Assembly (NCBI RefSeq): GCF_017573505.1
Contig: NZ_JAGEOJ010000009.1
Span: 310,001 to 374,000, forward strand
Direction of reading: 5' to 3'
DNA length: 64,000 nucleotides
DNA from: Actinomadura barringtoniae
GTDB lineage: Bacteria; Actinomycetota; Actinomycetes; Streptosporangiales; Streptosporangiaceae
How positions within the stretch are numbered: the first letter of the stretch is position 1; the number at the start of each line of letters is the position of its first letter. The translations under genes were made by a program, and so were the position numbers. The notes under the pieces are model-generated. The model was not told where the DNA came from. It was given only the letters and a program-made list of their open reading frames with translations, and searched no databases. Positions 1-9,654 of this stretch are shown one piece after another.

Positions 1-256
1 GGGAGATGTCCTGGGAGCCGTAGGCGAGCTGCAGCCGGTCGGCGTCCACCAGGGTCTGGACCGAGCGGATCGCGGTGAACGGCGGCAGCACGACCACGTC
101 CACGGCGTCGTAGTCGGCCTCCCTGAGTCCGAACGCCAGTTTCTGGGTCAGCGCGATGGCCTCGAGGTGGTTGTTGTTCATCTTCCAGTTGCCGGCCATC
201 AGGGGCTTGCGGCCGTCGTCCTTGGAAGATCCGGTCGAGCCGGTCTTGGGAGCCAT
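1..256 (-). CDS. tpiA: Triosephosphate isomerase, 3' end cut off by window edge
   Basis: Only the first 85 or so codons are inside the window. The product begins with a short polar N-terminal extension (about 18 residues) followed by the family signature PLMAGNWKMN, whose Asn and Lys are the substrate-binding residues of triosephosphate isomerase; the strand-2 motif VVLPPFTAI follows. It interconverts dihydroxyacetone phosphate and glyceraldehyde 3-phosphate in glycolysis. The ATG lies three bases after the pgk stop codon, so it is the third gene of a gap-pgk-tpiA glycolytic operon and probably translationally coupled. The N-terminal extension before PLMAGN is longer than in many relatives; a downstream start is possible but no better ATG/GTG lies before the core. 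Confidence 0.95.
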   Translation of the reverse strand, partial: MAPKTGSTGSSKDDGRKPLMAGNWKMNNNHLEAIALTQKLAFGLREADYDAVDVVVLPPFTAIRSVQTLVDADRLQLAYGSQDIS

Positions 257-259
257 GCG

Positions 260-1447
260 TCAGTCCTCCAGTGCCTGCAGGCCGGGCAGCGTCTTGCCTT
301 CGAGGTACTCCAGGCTCGCACCGCCGCCGGTCGAGATGTGGGAGAAGGCTCCCTCGTCGAAGCCGAGCGTGCGGACGGCCGCGGCCGAGTCGCCGCCGCC
401 GACCACGGTGAACGCGCCCGAGTCGATCAGACCCTGGGCGACCGCGCGGGTGCCGTGCGAGTAGGGCTCCATCTCGAACACGCCCATCGGGCCGTTCCAG
501 AACACGGTCTTGGTGCCCTGGAGCCGGCCCGCGAACAGCCGGCCCGACTCGGGGCCGATGTCCAGGCCCAGCCGGTCGGCCGGGATCGCGTCCGCGGCGA
601 CGACGCCGTGCTCGGCGTCGGCGGCGAAGGCGGTGGCCGCGACGATGTCGACCGGGAGCACGAACTCCACCCCGGTCTCCTCGGCGCGCCGCAGGTAGTC
701 GCGGACCGTGTCGAGCTGGTCCTCCTCCAGCAGGCTCTTGCCGACCTCGTGGCCCTGGGCCTTGAGGAAGGTGAAGACCATGCCGCCGCCGATGAGGATC
801 CGGTCGGCCTTGCCCAGCAGGTTGTCGATCACGCCGAGCTTGTCGGAGACCTTGGAGCCGCCGAGCGCGACCGCGTAGGGGCGCTCGACATCCTCGGTGA
901 GCTTCTTCAGGACCTGCACCTCGGCGACGATCAGGCCGCCGGCCGCGTGCGGGAGCCGCTGGGGCACGTCGTAGACGCTGGCGTGCCTGCGGTGCACGGC
1001 GCCGAAGCCGTCGCCCACGTACACCTCGGCGAGGGCGGCCAGCCGGTCGGCGAACGCGCCGCGCTCGGCGTCGTCCTTGGCGGTCTCCCCTGCCTCGAAG
1101 CGCAGGTTCTCCAGCAGCGCGACGCCGCCGTCGGCGAGCCCGGAGGCGGTGGCCTGGGCCGACTCGCCCACGACGTCGGTGGCGAACGAGACGCCGGTGC
1201 CGAGCAGTCCGCCGAGGCGCTCGGCGACCGGTGCCAGCGAGAACTCGGGCTTGACCTCACCCTTGGGGCGGCCCAGGTGGGCGCAGACGATGACCTTGGC
1301 GCCCTTCTCGCGGAGCGCGTTGATCGTGGGCAGGCTGGCGCGGATCCGGCCGTCGTCGGTGATCTTGCCGTCCTGCAGCGGAACGTTCAGGTCCGCGCGG
1401 ACCAGCACCCGCTTCCCGGCGACGTCGAGGTCCTCAATGGTGCGCAT
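260..1447 (-). CDS. pgk: Phosphoglycerate kinase
   Basis: Full-length 395-residue enzyme that converts 1,3-bisphosphoglycerate plus ADP to 3-phosphoglycerate plus ATP. The N-terminal motif RVLVRADLNVPL, the substrate-binding HLGRPKG (about residues 57-63), the ALGGSKVSDK nucleotide-binding stretch and the C-terminal GGGDSAAA loop are all in place. The length is usual for the family. It lies between gap and tpiA, with 89 bases to gap that contain a strong stem-loop, and only three bases to tpiA. The ATG start at 1447 gives the normal family N terminus. Confidence 0.98.
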   Translation of the reverse strand: MRTIEDLDVAGKRVLVRADLNVPLQDGKITDDGRIRASLPTINALREKGAKVIVCAHLGRPKGEVKPEFSLAPVAERLGGLLGTGVSFATDVVGESAQATASGLADGGVALLENLRFEAGETAKDDAERGAFADRLAALAEVYVGDGFGAVHRRHASVYDVPQRLPHAAGGLIVAEVQVLKKLTEDVERPYAVALGGSKVSDKLGVIDNLLGKADRILIGGGMVFTFLKAQGHEVGKSLLEEDQLDTVRDYLRRAEETGVEFVLPVDIVAATAFAADAEHGVVAADAIPADRLGLDIGPESGRLFAGRLQGTKTVFWNGPMGVFEMEPYSHGTRAVAQGLIDSGAFTVVGGGDSAAAVRTLGFDEGAFSHISTGGGASLEYLEGKTLPGLQALED

Positions 1448-1476
1448 CGAAACGCGAAGTCCTTCCGGATATGACT

Positions 1477-1525
1477 CCGCCGTGATCGCCGGCGGCGCGG
1501 GGCGCGCGGCTGGCGATCACGGCGG
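1477..1525 (-). terminator. Long perfect stem-loop between gap and pgk
   Basis: The arms CCGCCGTGATCGCC (1477-1490) and GGCGATCACGGCGG (1512-1525) are perfectly complementary over 14 bases with a 21-base loop. There is no T-run after it on either strand, so it is not a textbook intrinsic terminator. Its place inside an otherwise tight glycolytic operon suggests partial termination, RNA processing or mRNA protection that would set gap expression apart from pgk-tpiA. Confidence 0.6.
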
Positions 1526-1536
1526 AACGGGTGTCA

Positions 1537-2541
<1,005 letters not shown>

Positions 2542-2670
2542 GGAACGACTCTCCTCGTACGTCGGAATGCCAACCAGGGTGACGGGGCCGCCAGACCCCT
2601 CCACCAGCGACCCTATCGAACCGTAGGGCCCCGCATCGCCACCGGAGGTGTGTGATTCGACGGGTGAGTC

Positions 2671-2694
2671 GCCCTCCCCCAGGTGGGGGAGGGC
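2671..2694. terminator. Perfect 10-bp hairpin upstream of gap
   Basis: GCCCTCCCCC (2671-2680), loop AGGT and GGGGGAGGGC (2685-2694) form a perfect 10-bp stem with a four-base loop. It lies about 130 bases upstream of the gap start and before the sigma remnant on the plus strand. No T-run follows. It could insulate the two divergent units, act in the gap leader, or be a member of a dispersed palindromic element family. Confidence 0.5.
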
Positions 2695-2826
2695 ATCACC
2701 GGAGCTAAAGGTCTAGACCATTACCACGCCACTCCCGGGACCCGGGCGTAAATCCTGCCCTGCGGGACACGACCAGCGTCCCGCGGTCCTTCCCGTCGGC
2801 CGGGAAGGACCTGCCCGCTTCCCTCG

Positions 2827-3246
2827 GTGCCCCAGCTCACGTCGACCACCCGCAGGGGCGACGACGCGGTCGGGACCGAGACGGTCTTGGAGTCCGCGCC
2901 GCAGCCGGTGCAGGCGCACGAACGCCTCCTGGACGTGGTCTGCAACCTGGCACGCAACCGGGTGCGGCACCTGCGCATCGCGCGGCGCCGCCACCAGCAG
3001 GTCGGCCGCGAGGAGGACATCGCCTCGGCCGAGCTGGCGGTGGTGCACAAGGAGTCGGTGCGCGAACTGCTGGCGGCGCTCGACGAGCTGCCGAGGCGGC
3101 AGCGCGAGGTGCTGGTGCTGCGCTACTGGCTGGACCTGACCGAACGGGAGACCGCCGAGACATTGGGGGTGGCGCCCGGCACGGTGAAGGCCCACACGGC
3201 CCGTGCGATGGCCGCCCTGAACGCCAAGCTGGAGGAGGGCCGATGA
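2827..3246 (+). pseudogene. N-terminally truncated SigE-type ECF sigma factor
   Basis: The last 110 or so codons match an ECF sigma factor: the tail of region 2 (NLARNRVRHLRIARRRH), then a full region 4 with ELPRRQREVLVLRYWLDLTE and the helix-turn-helix ETAETLGVAPGTVKAHTARA. The core of region 2, which binds the -10 element and core polymerase and normally takes up the first 60-70 residues, is missing. The first 27 or so residues from the GTG at 2827 are low-complexity, and a TAA at 2749 closes the frame upstream. Its stop overlaps the ATG of the next gene by four bases, so the pair was a normal sigma/membrane-partner operon. It is probably a degraded sigma gene; a functional short protein cannot be excluded. 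Confidence 0.7.
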
Positions 3247-4418
3247 CCCGGGATCAGATCAACGAGGACCGGATCCGCGAGGCCCTGCACGCCGAGGCCG
3301 AACGGGTCGTCCCGCATGCCTGGGCGCGCGCCGAGAACGTCCGGCGGCTCGCGGCGGCCCGGCGCAGGCGGCACGTGTTCGTGCCGATGGCCGCCGCCGT
3401 CGCCGTGGCGACCGCCGCGGTGGTGACGTTCGGCGTGCTGCACCGGCCGCCGCACCCGGTCACCCCGCCCGCCGCGCCCGTGAAGGACCTGGACCCCCGC
3501 TACCGCCCGACCGGCCCGGCGATCGACGCGGGCGCCGGCGTGTCCATGTGGTTCGCCGGTGACAGCCTGTGCTGGCGGCAGGCGGCGGGCGGCGGCGACT
3601 GCCGTCCCGCCTCGGAACGGAAAGGGCACGCGGTGGTCGTGGGCGCGCGCGCCGCGACCTACTCCTTCAACGGCGGGCACGAGAGCCAGACCATCCTCTA
3701 CGGCGTGGCCGACGACGATGTGACCAAGGTCGAGGTGACGGGTGGCGATGACGCCCGCGGCGCCGGGCAGATCTTCACCGAGCCGGGCCCCGGCCGCCAC
3801 GTCTGGCAGGCGAGGCTGGCGAAGCCGACGACCGGAAACCCGGCACGGGTGCCGGGCACGGTGGTCTTCTCGACCGAGCCGTCGGGCGAGGCCGTCCGGC
3901 TGCCGGCCGATCACGAGGTCGCCGAGCAGCAGGCGCTCACGCACAAGAACCTGGGCGGGGCGACCGCGTGGCGCAGTCCTCACGGGCGGTCCCCCTGGAC
4001 CGCTCAGGCTCCCCTGCCCAGGCCCCTCAACCAGGGCGCGCCGCTGTTCCGGTTCGGGAGTCCCGACCGGGCCGACAACACCATGCACGTCTACGTCGAC
4101 GGGGCCGCTGTGGGCTTCGGCAGCGACACCAGCGCCCCGGCGCTGCCCGGCGACGACACCGGGTTCGGCACTCTGTTCTCGCTGACCGAGGGCAGCGACG
4201 TGCCCTGGTGGTACGGCTTCATGGGCGCCAGGATGACGCGCGTGCAGGCCAGGCTCCGCGACGGCAGGATCCTCGCCGCGGACACCGTCAAGATCGGCTC
4301 GCACCATGCGTTCGCCGTCCGCCTGACCCGCGTCCGCGCCACCGCCAAACCGGGCACTGTGGGAACCCTGGAAGGCCTGGACGCGACAGGCAAGGTGCTG
4401 GACAGGGTCGTCCTATGA
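3243..4418 (+). CDS. Membrane-anchored partner protein of the ECF sigma gene
   Basis: 391-residue protein that starts inside the stop codon of the sigma remnant (ATGA overlap). It has a basic N-terminal cytoplasmic stretch of about 45 residues ending in AAARRRRH, one membrane helix at about residues 48-66 (VFVPMAAAVAVATAAVVTFGVL), then a long extracellular region rich in Pro, Gly and charged residues. This is the usual layout of actinobacterial anti-sigma-like proteins encoded after SigE-family sigma genes. I see no zinc-binding HxxxCxxC motif and no recognisable extracellular fold. An anti-sigma role is inferred from position and topology only. If the sigma factor is broken, this protein may be an orphan. 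Confidence 0.65.
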   Translation: MTRDQINEDRIREALHAEAERVVPHAWARAENVRRLAAARRRRHVFVPMAAAVAVATAAVVTFGVLHRPPHPVTPPAAPVKDLDPRYRPTGPAIDAGAGVSMWFAGDSLCWRQAAGGGDCRPASERKGHAVVVGARAATYSFNGGHESQTILYGVADDDVTKVEVTGGDDARGAGQIFTEPGPGRHVWQARLAKPTTGNPARVPGTVVFSTEPSGEAVRLPADHEVAEQQALTHKNLGGATAWRSPHGRSPWTAQAPLPRPLNQGAPLFRFGSPDRADNTMHVYVDGAAVGFGSDTSAPALPGDDTGFGTLFSLTEGSDVPWWYGFMGARMTRVQARLRDGRILAADTVKIGSHHAFAVRLTRVRATAKPGTVGTLEGLDATGKVLDRVVL

Positions 4419-4420
4419 CG

Positions 4421-4452
4421 AACGGGCCGCCCGCAGGTGCGGACGGCCCGTT
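4421..4452. terminator. Bidirectional terminator hairpin
   Basis: AACGGGCCG (4421-4429) pairs with CGGCCCGTT (4444-4452), with an inner CCGC/GCGG pairing around a four-base loop. It fills the gap between two convergent genes (the membrane protein on plus and whiA on minus), so it can serve both. Confidence 0.75.
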
Positions 4453-4481
4453 CGTGGACTGCTTGACGTGCGACTGCGCGA

Positions 4482-5462
4482 CTACGGCGCCAGCATGTCG
4501 GCGGTGAGGTTCGCCTCCGTGCCGGGGACGCCCTGGTCCTGCGCGCGCTTGTCGGCCATGGCGAGCAGACGCCTTATACGGCCTGCGATGGCGTCCTTGG
4601 TCAGCGGCGGGTCGGCGAGCTGGCCGAGCTCCTCCAGCGAGGCCTGCTTGTGCTCCAGGCGCAGGCGGCCCGCGCTCACCAGGTGCTCGGGCGCGTCGTC
4701 GGCCAGGATCTCCAGGGCGCGCGCGACCCTGGCCCCGGCGGCCACCGCGGCGCGCGCCGAGCGGCGCAGGTTGGCGTCGTCGAAGTTGGCGAGCCGGTTG
4801 GCGGTCGCCCTGACCTCGCGGCGCATCCGCCGCTCCTCCCAGGCCAGCACGCTGTCGTGCGCGCCGAGCCGGGTGAGCAGCGCGCTGATCGCGTCACCGT
4901 CGCGGACCACGACCCGGTCCACGCCGCGGACCTCGCGGGCCTTGGCGTGGATCTTGAGCCTGCGGGCGGCGCCGACCAGCGCGAGCGCGGCCTCCGGGCC
5001 CGGGCAGGTCACCTCCAGTGACATGGAACGGCCCGGCTCGGTCAGCGAGCCGTGCGCCAGGAACGCACCGCGCCAGGCCGACTCGGCATCGCAGGCCGCC
5101 CCCGCGACCACGTGCCGGGGCAGGCCGCGCACGGGCCTCCCGTTGTTGTCGATCAGGCCGGTCTGGCGGGCCAGCGACTCGCCGTCGCGGAAGACCCGTA
5201 CGACATAGCGGTTGCCCTTGCGCAGACCGCTCGGCGCGAGCACGACCACGTCGGACGTGTGGCCGAAGACCTCGGCGATGTCCTTGCGGAGCCGCCGCGC
5301 GGCGGACCCCGTGTCGATCTCCGCCTCGATCACGATGCGCCCGCTCACCAGGTGCAGGCCGCCGGCGAAGCGCAGCAGCGTCGATACCTCGGCCTTACGG
5401 CAACACGGCTTCATGACGGAGAGCCTGCTCAGCTCGTCCTTCACCAGACCGGTCATCGCCAT
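4482..5462 (-). CDS. whiA: Sporulation and cell-division regulator WhiA
   Basis: 326-residue WhiA. The N-terminal domain is the degenerate LAGLIDADG homing-endonuclease fold (SVMKPCCRKAEVSTLLRFAGG is diagnostic, as are GSLTEPGRSMSLEVTCPGPEAALALV and the ANFDDANLRRSARAA stretch). The C-terminal helix-turn-helix is at about residues 270-310 (SLEELGQLADPPLTKDAIAGRIRRLL). In Streptomyces it acts with WhiB to switch on division and chromosome-segregation genes in aerial hyphae. Last gene of the conserved uvrC-rapZ-yvcK-whiA group, about 60 bases after yvcK. The ATG at 5462 gives the family N terminus MAMTGLVKDELSRL. Confidence 0.98.
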   Translation of the reverse strand: MAMTGLVKDELSRLSVMKPCCRKAEVSTLLRFAGGLHLVSGRIVIEAEIDTGSAARRLRKDIAEVFGHTSDVVVLAPSGLRKGNRYVVRVFRDGESLARQTGLIDNNGRPVRGLPRHVVAGAACDAESAWRGAFLAHGSLTEPGRSMSLEVTCPGPEAALALVGAARRLKIHAKAREVRGVDRVVVRDGDAISALLTRLGAHDSVLAWEERRMRREVRATANRLANFDDANLRRSARAAVAAGARVARALEILADDAPEHLVSAGRLRLEHKQASLEELGQLADPPLTKDAIAGRIRRLLAMADKRAQDQGVPGTEANLTADMLAP

Positions 5463-5522
5463 AGATGAACCCTCCCCCTAAAGAACTTCCTGCAGTCTGG
5501 CCGATCGCGGCCCACGCGGTTG

Positions 5523-6596
5523 TCAGTCAGCGAATATCCTTGCGAAGGCTTGGGCCAGCAGGGCGGGATCATGACGCGGCGACCCGTCGGGGGCCGCGAC
5601 GTCGGCGAGCACCAGCTCCCCGCCGAGGGCGTCGACGGCCTTCTCCAGGGCCGCTGGATCGTCCACCGCCGCGCGGTCGGCCAGGACCACGTCGATCCGC
5701 AGCTCCGGGGCGTGCGCCTGCAGCACCTCCAGGTGGGTCTGCTGCGAGAAATCGTCGGTCTCCCCCGGCTGCGGAACCAGATTGAGCGCCACGATCCGCT
5801 GGGCGCGGGTGTCGGTCAAGGCCCTGGCCAGCTCGGGCACCTTCAGATGCGGCAGCACGCTGGTGAACCACGACCCCGGGCCGAACACCACGAAGTCGGC
5901 GTCCAGCACCGCCTCCAGGGCCTCCGGGCAGGCGGGAGGGTCGCTCGGCACCAGCGAGACGCTGAGCACGGTGCCGGGCGTCTTGGCGCACGCGACCTGG
6001 CCCTTGACCTTGGTCACCTCGTCCGGGCGGTCGGGGTCGGCGCCGCGTACTTCGGCCACGATGTCCATCGGCACCGAGGCCATCGGCAGCACCCGCCCGT
6101 GCGCGCCGAGCAGCCGGCCGACCCAGTCGAGCCCGGCCACCGTGGATCCCCCCACGGCCGGGCCGCCGACCAGCGGGATGCCGCCGGTCTGGTCGACGCC
6201 GGGCTGGACGCCGCCGAGCAGCTCCCAGAGCGCGACGATCAGCAGGTTGCCGACGGCGTGGTCGTGCAGCTCGCCCTGGCTGCGGAAGCGGTGCTGCACC
6301 ACGTCGCGCCAGGTCTGGCCCCACTCGTCGTCGCCGCACAGCGCGGCCAGTGCCATCCGCAGGTCGCCGGGCGGGAGCACGCCGAGCTCGCGGCGCAGCC
6401 GGCCGCTCGATCCGCCGTCGTCGGCGACCGTGACCACGGCGGTCAGCCGGTCGGTCACCCGGCGGAGCGCGGACAGCGACCCGTACAGGCCGTGGCCCCC
6501 GCCGAGCGCGACGACCTGAGGCCCAGGGGTGTTCAACGCGGCGTTCGTCTCCTCGTGCCGGACCTGCGGAGAGGTCTCATTCGCGACCGAGGTCAC
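5523..6596 (-). CDS. yvcK: YvcK/CofD-family gluconeogenesis factor
   Basis: 357-residue protein with the nucleotide-sugar binding motif VVALGGGHGLYGSLSALRR near the N terminus and the family stretches VTVADDGGSSGRLR and FGPGSWFTSVLPHL. YvcK proteins bind UDP-sugars and are needed for growth on gluconeogenic carbon and for normal cell-wall synthesis. I choose the GTG at 6596, which overlaps the end of rapZ by 20 bases; the open frame continues upstream but that part is antisense-like sequence inside rapZ. Third gene in the uvrC-rapZ-yvcK-whiA operon. Confidence 0.95.
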   Translation of the reverse strand: MTSVANETSPQVRHEETNAALNTPGPQVVALGGGHGLYGSLSALRRVTDRLTAVVTVADDGGSSGRLRRELGVLPPGDLRMALAALCGDDEWGQTWRDVVQHRFRSQGELHDHAVGNLLIVALWELLGGVQPGVDQTGGIPLVGGPAVGGSTVAGLDWVGRLLGAHGRVLPMASVPMDIVAEVRGADPDRPDEVTKVKGQVACAKTPGTVLSVSLVPSDPPACPEALEAVLDADFVVFGPGSWFTSVLPHLKVPELARALTDTRAQRIVALNLVPQPGETDDFSQQTHLEVLQAHAPELRIDVVLADRAAVDDPAALEKAVDALGGELVLADVAAPDGSPRHDPALLAQAFARIFAD

Positions 6597-7455
6597 GATG
6601 GGCGACCTGAACGTCGATTCCCTCGTCCCGCAGCCGGGCGGCGATCTGCTCCGCCATGGCCACACTACGATGTTTGCCGCCGGTGCACCCGACGGCGAGC
6701 GTCACGTAGTGCTTGCCCTCGCGCTCGTAGCCGTCGGTGAGCAGGCGCAACACCTCGGTGTAGGCGTCCAGGAACTCCTTGGCCCCGCGCTGGGCCAGCA
6801 CGAAGTCGCGGACCGGCGCGTCGCGGCCGGTCTTCGGGCGCAGCTCGGGCACCCAGTGCGGGTTCGGCAGGAAGCGGCAGTCGACGACGAGGTCGGCGTC
6901 TACCGGCAGGCCGTACTTGTAGCCGAACGAGACGACGGTCGCCCGCAGGCTGGATTCGCCGGTGTCGTTGCCGAAGAAGCTGACGATCTTGGCGCGCAGC
7001 TGGTGCACGTTGAGCGCGCTGGTGTCGATCACCAGGTCGGCCTCGGCGCGGACCTCGCGGGTGAGCTCGCGCTCGCGGGCGATGCCGTCGACCACCCGGC
7101 CGTCGCCCTGCAGCGGGTGCGGCCGCCGGACGCCCTCGAACCGGCGCACCAGGGCCTCGTCACCGGCCTCCAGGAACACCACGCGCGGGTGGACGCCGCG
7201 GTTCTCCAGTTCGGTGATCGAGGAGTGCAGGTCCTCGGTGAACGCGCGGCTGCGCACGTCGACCACGACGGCGATGCGCGGGACGGCGTCCTTCACCCGG
7301 CCGCCGAGGTCGGCCATGGTCGCCAGCAGCCCCGGCGGCAGGTTGTCGACCACGAACCAGTCGAGGTCCTCCAGGGACTTGGCCGCCGTGCTCCGTCCCG
7401 CCCCCGACATGCCGGTGACGATGACGATGTCCGGGATCTGTGTCTCGCTGGTCAT
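6577..7455 (-). CDS. rapZ: RNase adapter / nucleotide-binding protein RapZ
   Basis: 292-residue P-loop protein. The Walker A motif VTGMSGAGRSTAAKSLED carries Arg in place of the usual Lys, as I recall for actinobacterial members. DWFVVDNLPPGLL and the C-terminal AVGCTGGKHRSVAMAEQIA are family hallmarks. In Escherichia coli RapZ steers a small RNA to RNase E in glucosamine metabolism; the actinobacterial role is less clear. Its ATG overlaps the uvrC stop by four bases, so the two are translationally coupled. Confidence 0.95.
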   Translation of the reverse strand: MTSETQIPDIVIVTGMSGAGRSTAAKSLEDLDWFVVDNLPPGLLATMADLGGRVKDAVPRIAVVVDVRSRAFTEDLHSSITELENRGVHPRVVFLEAGDEALVRRFEGVRRPHPLQGDGRVVDGIARERELTREVRAEADLVIDTSALNVHQLRAKIVSFFGNDTGESSLRATVVSFGYKYGLPVDADLVVDCRFLPNPHWVPELRPKTGRDAPVRDFVLAQRGAKEFLDAYTEVLRLLTDGYEREGKHYVTLAVGCTGGKHRSVAMAEQIAARLRDEGIDVQVAHRDLGRE

Positions 7456-9509
7456 CCCGACTTCCCCCTGTTCTCCCCGTCTGAGCCCGTACTGCCCGCC
7501 GCGCCGCCCGCCGCGCCCGCAGTTCCTGTGCTGCCGGCCTTGTCCGCCGTACCGGTCGTGCCCCCGCCCCCGGGCGGCACGACGCCGCCGTGCAGGGCGG
7601 CGGCGATCTGCTCGGCGCCGCGGCGCCCGATGCCGGGCACCTCGGCGATCTGCTCGGGCGTCGCCTCTTTCAAGCGCTTCAGCGACCCGAAATGTTTCAG
7701 CAGGGCGGTCCGGCGGGCCGGGCCCAGTCCCGGAACGTTATCGAGTTCGCTGGCCGTCATCGTCTTGGAACGCTTCTGCCGGTGGAAAGTGATCGCAAAC
7801 CGGTGCGCCTCGTCGCGGACCCGCTGGACCAGGAACATGCCCTCGCTGTTGCGCGGAAGGATCACCGGCTCGTCGTCGCCGGGCAGCCACAGCTCCTCCA
7901 GCCGCTTGGCGATGCCGCAGACCGCGATGTCCTCGATGCCGAGCTCGTCGAGGGCTCGCTGGGCCGCCGCCACCTGCGGCGGGCCGCCGTCGACGATCAC
8001 CAGGTTGGGCGGGTAGGCGAACTTGCGCGGCTTGCCGGTCTCGGGATCGATCGGCTGGTGCGCGGCGGCCTCCTCCAGCTCCTCGCCGGTCAGCCCGTCG
8101 AACTCGCCGGTCTTCTCGCTCTCGGCCAGGTAGCGCCGGAACCGCCGGGTGATCACCTCGTGGATGGAGCGGACGTCGTCCTGCCCCTCGACCGCCTTGA
8201 TCGTGAACCGGCGGTACTCGCTCTTGCGGGCCAGGCCGTCCTCGAAGACCACCATGGAGGCCACCACGTTGGTGCCCTGCAGGTTGGAGACGTCGTAGCA
8301 CTCGATCCGCAGCGGGGCGTCGTCCAGCTCCAGGGCCCCCTGCAGTTCCTGCAGGGCGAGGCTGCGGGTGGTGAGGTCGCTGGCCCGGCGCGTCTTGTGC
8401 TGCTTCAGCGCCTCCATGGCGTTGCGCTGAACGGTCTCCAGCAGCGACTTCTTGTCGCCGCGCTGGGGCACCCGCAGATGGACGGGCCCGCCGCGCTGCT
8501 CGCTCAGCAGCTCGGTCATGGCCTGCTCGTCGGGCGGCACCGCCGGAACGTAGATCTCCCGGGGGACCGAGTCGCTCTCGCTGTAGATCTGGATGAGGAA
8601 GTGCTCGACCAGCTCGGCGGTGGTGACCGCCTCGACCTTGTCGACGACCCAGCCGCGTTGGCCGCGGATCCGGCCGCCGCGCACGTAGAAGACCTGGACC
8701 GCCGCCTCCAGCTCGTCCTCGTAGAAGGCGATCATGTCGCAGTCGGTGCTGTCGGCCAGCACCACCGTCTGCTTCTCCAGGGCGCGTTCCAGCGCCTGGA
8801 TGTCGTCGCGCAGCCGGGCCGCCCGCTCGTACTCCTGGGAGGCGGCGGCCTCGCGCATCAGGCGCTCCAGCCGCTTGGTGAACCGGGAGGTGTTGCCCGC
8901 CATGAAGTCGCAGAAGTCCTCGGCGAGCAGCCGGTGCTCCTGCGGCGTGACCCGGCCGACGCACGGCGCCGAGCACTTGTCGATGTAGCCGAGCAGGCAG
9001 GGCCGGTCGAGCTGGTGCTGCCGCTTGAACACCCCGGCACTGCACGTGCGCACCGGGAAGACCCGCAGCAGCTGGTCGACCGTCTCCCTGATCGCCCAGG
9101 CGTGCGAGTAGGGCCCGAAGTAACGCACGCCCTTGCGTTTGGCTCCCCGCATGACCATCACCCTCGGAAACTCCTCGTCGAGAGTGACCGCGAGATAGGG
9201 ATAGGACTTGTCGTCGCGGTAACGCACGTTGAACCGCGGGTCGAACTCCTTGATCCAGGAGTACTCCAGCTGGAGCGCCTCGACCTCGGTGCCGACGACC
9301 GTCCAGTCCACCCGCGCGGCGGTCTGGAGCATGGTCTGGGTGCGCGGGTGCAGCCCCGCGAAGTCGGCGAAGTAGGAGTTCAGCCGGGAGCGCAGGCTCT
9401 TGGCCTTGCCCACGTAGATGACCCGGCCGTGCTCGTCGCGATAGCGGTACACCCCCGGCGAGTCTGGGATGGACCCCGGGGCGGGTCGGTAGGTCGCCGG
9501 ATCTGCCAC
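7452..9509 (-). CDS. uvrC: Excinuclease ABC subunit C
   Basis: 685-residue UvrC, the dual-incision nuclease of nucleotide excision repair. Order of domains: GIY-YIG nuclease (SPGVYRYRDEHGRVIYVGKA, residues about 18-37), a Cys-rich segment (CLLGYIDKCSAPC), UVR motif, the RNase H-like nuclease domain (ECYDVSNLQGTNVVASMVVF, with VIVDGG later), and a tandem helix-hairpin-helix end (VPGLGPARRTALLKHFG and VPGIGRRGAEQIAAAL). It finishes with a Gly/Ala/Ser/Thr-rich tail of about 45 residues that looks disordered. Start at the GTG at 9509, which gives the family N terminus; upstream open frame is not homologous. Normally near uvrA, which here lies 37 kb away. Confidence 0.97.
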   Translation of the reverse strand: MADPATYRPAPGSIPDSPGVYRYRDEHGRVIYVGKAKSLRSRLNSYFADFAGLHPRTQTMLQTAARVDWTVVGTEVEALQLEYSWIKEFDPRFNVRYRDDKSYPYLAVTLDEEFPRVMVMRGAKRKGVRYFGPYSHAWAIRETVDQLLRVFPVRTCSAGVFKRQHQLDRPCLLGYIDKCSAPCVGRVTPQEHRLLAEDFCDFMAGNTSRFTKRLERLMREAAASQEYERAARLRDDIQALERALEKQTVVLADSTDCDMIAFYEDELEAAVQVFYVRGGRIRGQRGWVVDKVEAVTTAELVEHFLIQIYSESDSVPREIYVPAVPPDEQAMTELLSEQRGGPVHLRVPQRGDKKSLLETVQRNAMEALKQHKTRRASDLTTRSLALQELQGALELDDAPLRIECYDVSNLQGTNVVASMVVFEDGLARKSEYRRFTIKAVEGQDDVRSIHEVITRRFRRYLAESEKTGEFDGLTGEELEEAAAHQPIDPETGKPRKFAYPPNLVIVDGGPPQVAAAQRALDELGIEDIAVCGIAKRLEELWLPGDDEPVILPRNSEGMFLVQRVRDEAHRFAITFHRQKRSKTMTASELDNVPGLGPARRTALLKHFGSLKRLKEATPEQIAEVPGIGRRGAEQIAAALHGGVVPPGGGGTTGTADKAGSTGTAGAAGGAAGSTGSDGENRGKSG

Positions 9510-9654
9510 GTCGAGAAAGCCTAGTGCGCCCCACCGACACCCGCTCCCCGCCGACCGTCCGGCGGCACGAGTGATCTGGATCTCGTTCGAGGACCCCCTC
9601 GACCGGAAAGGGCTCCCTGGTGCCCGAAATCCGGCGAAATCGAGAGTGAAAGGG

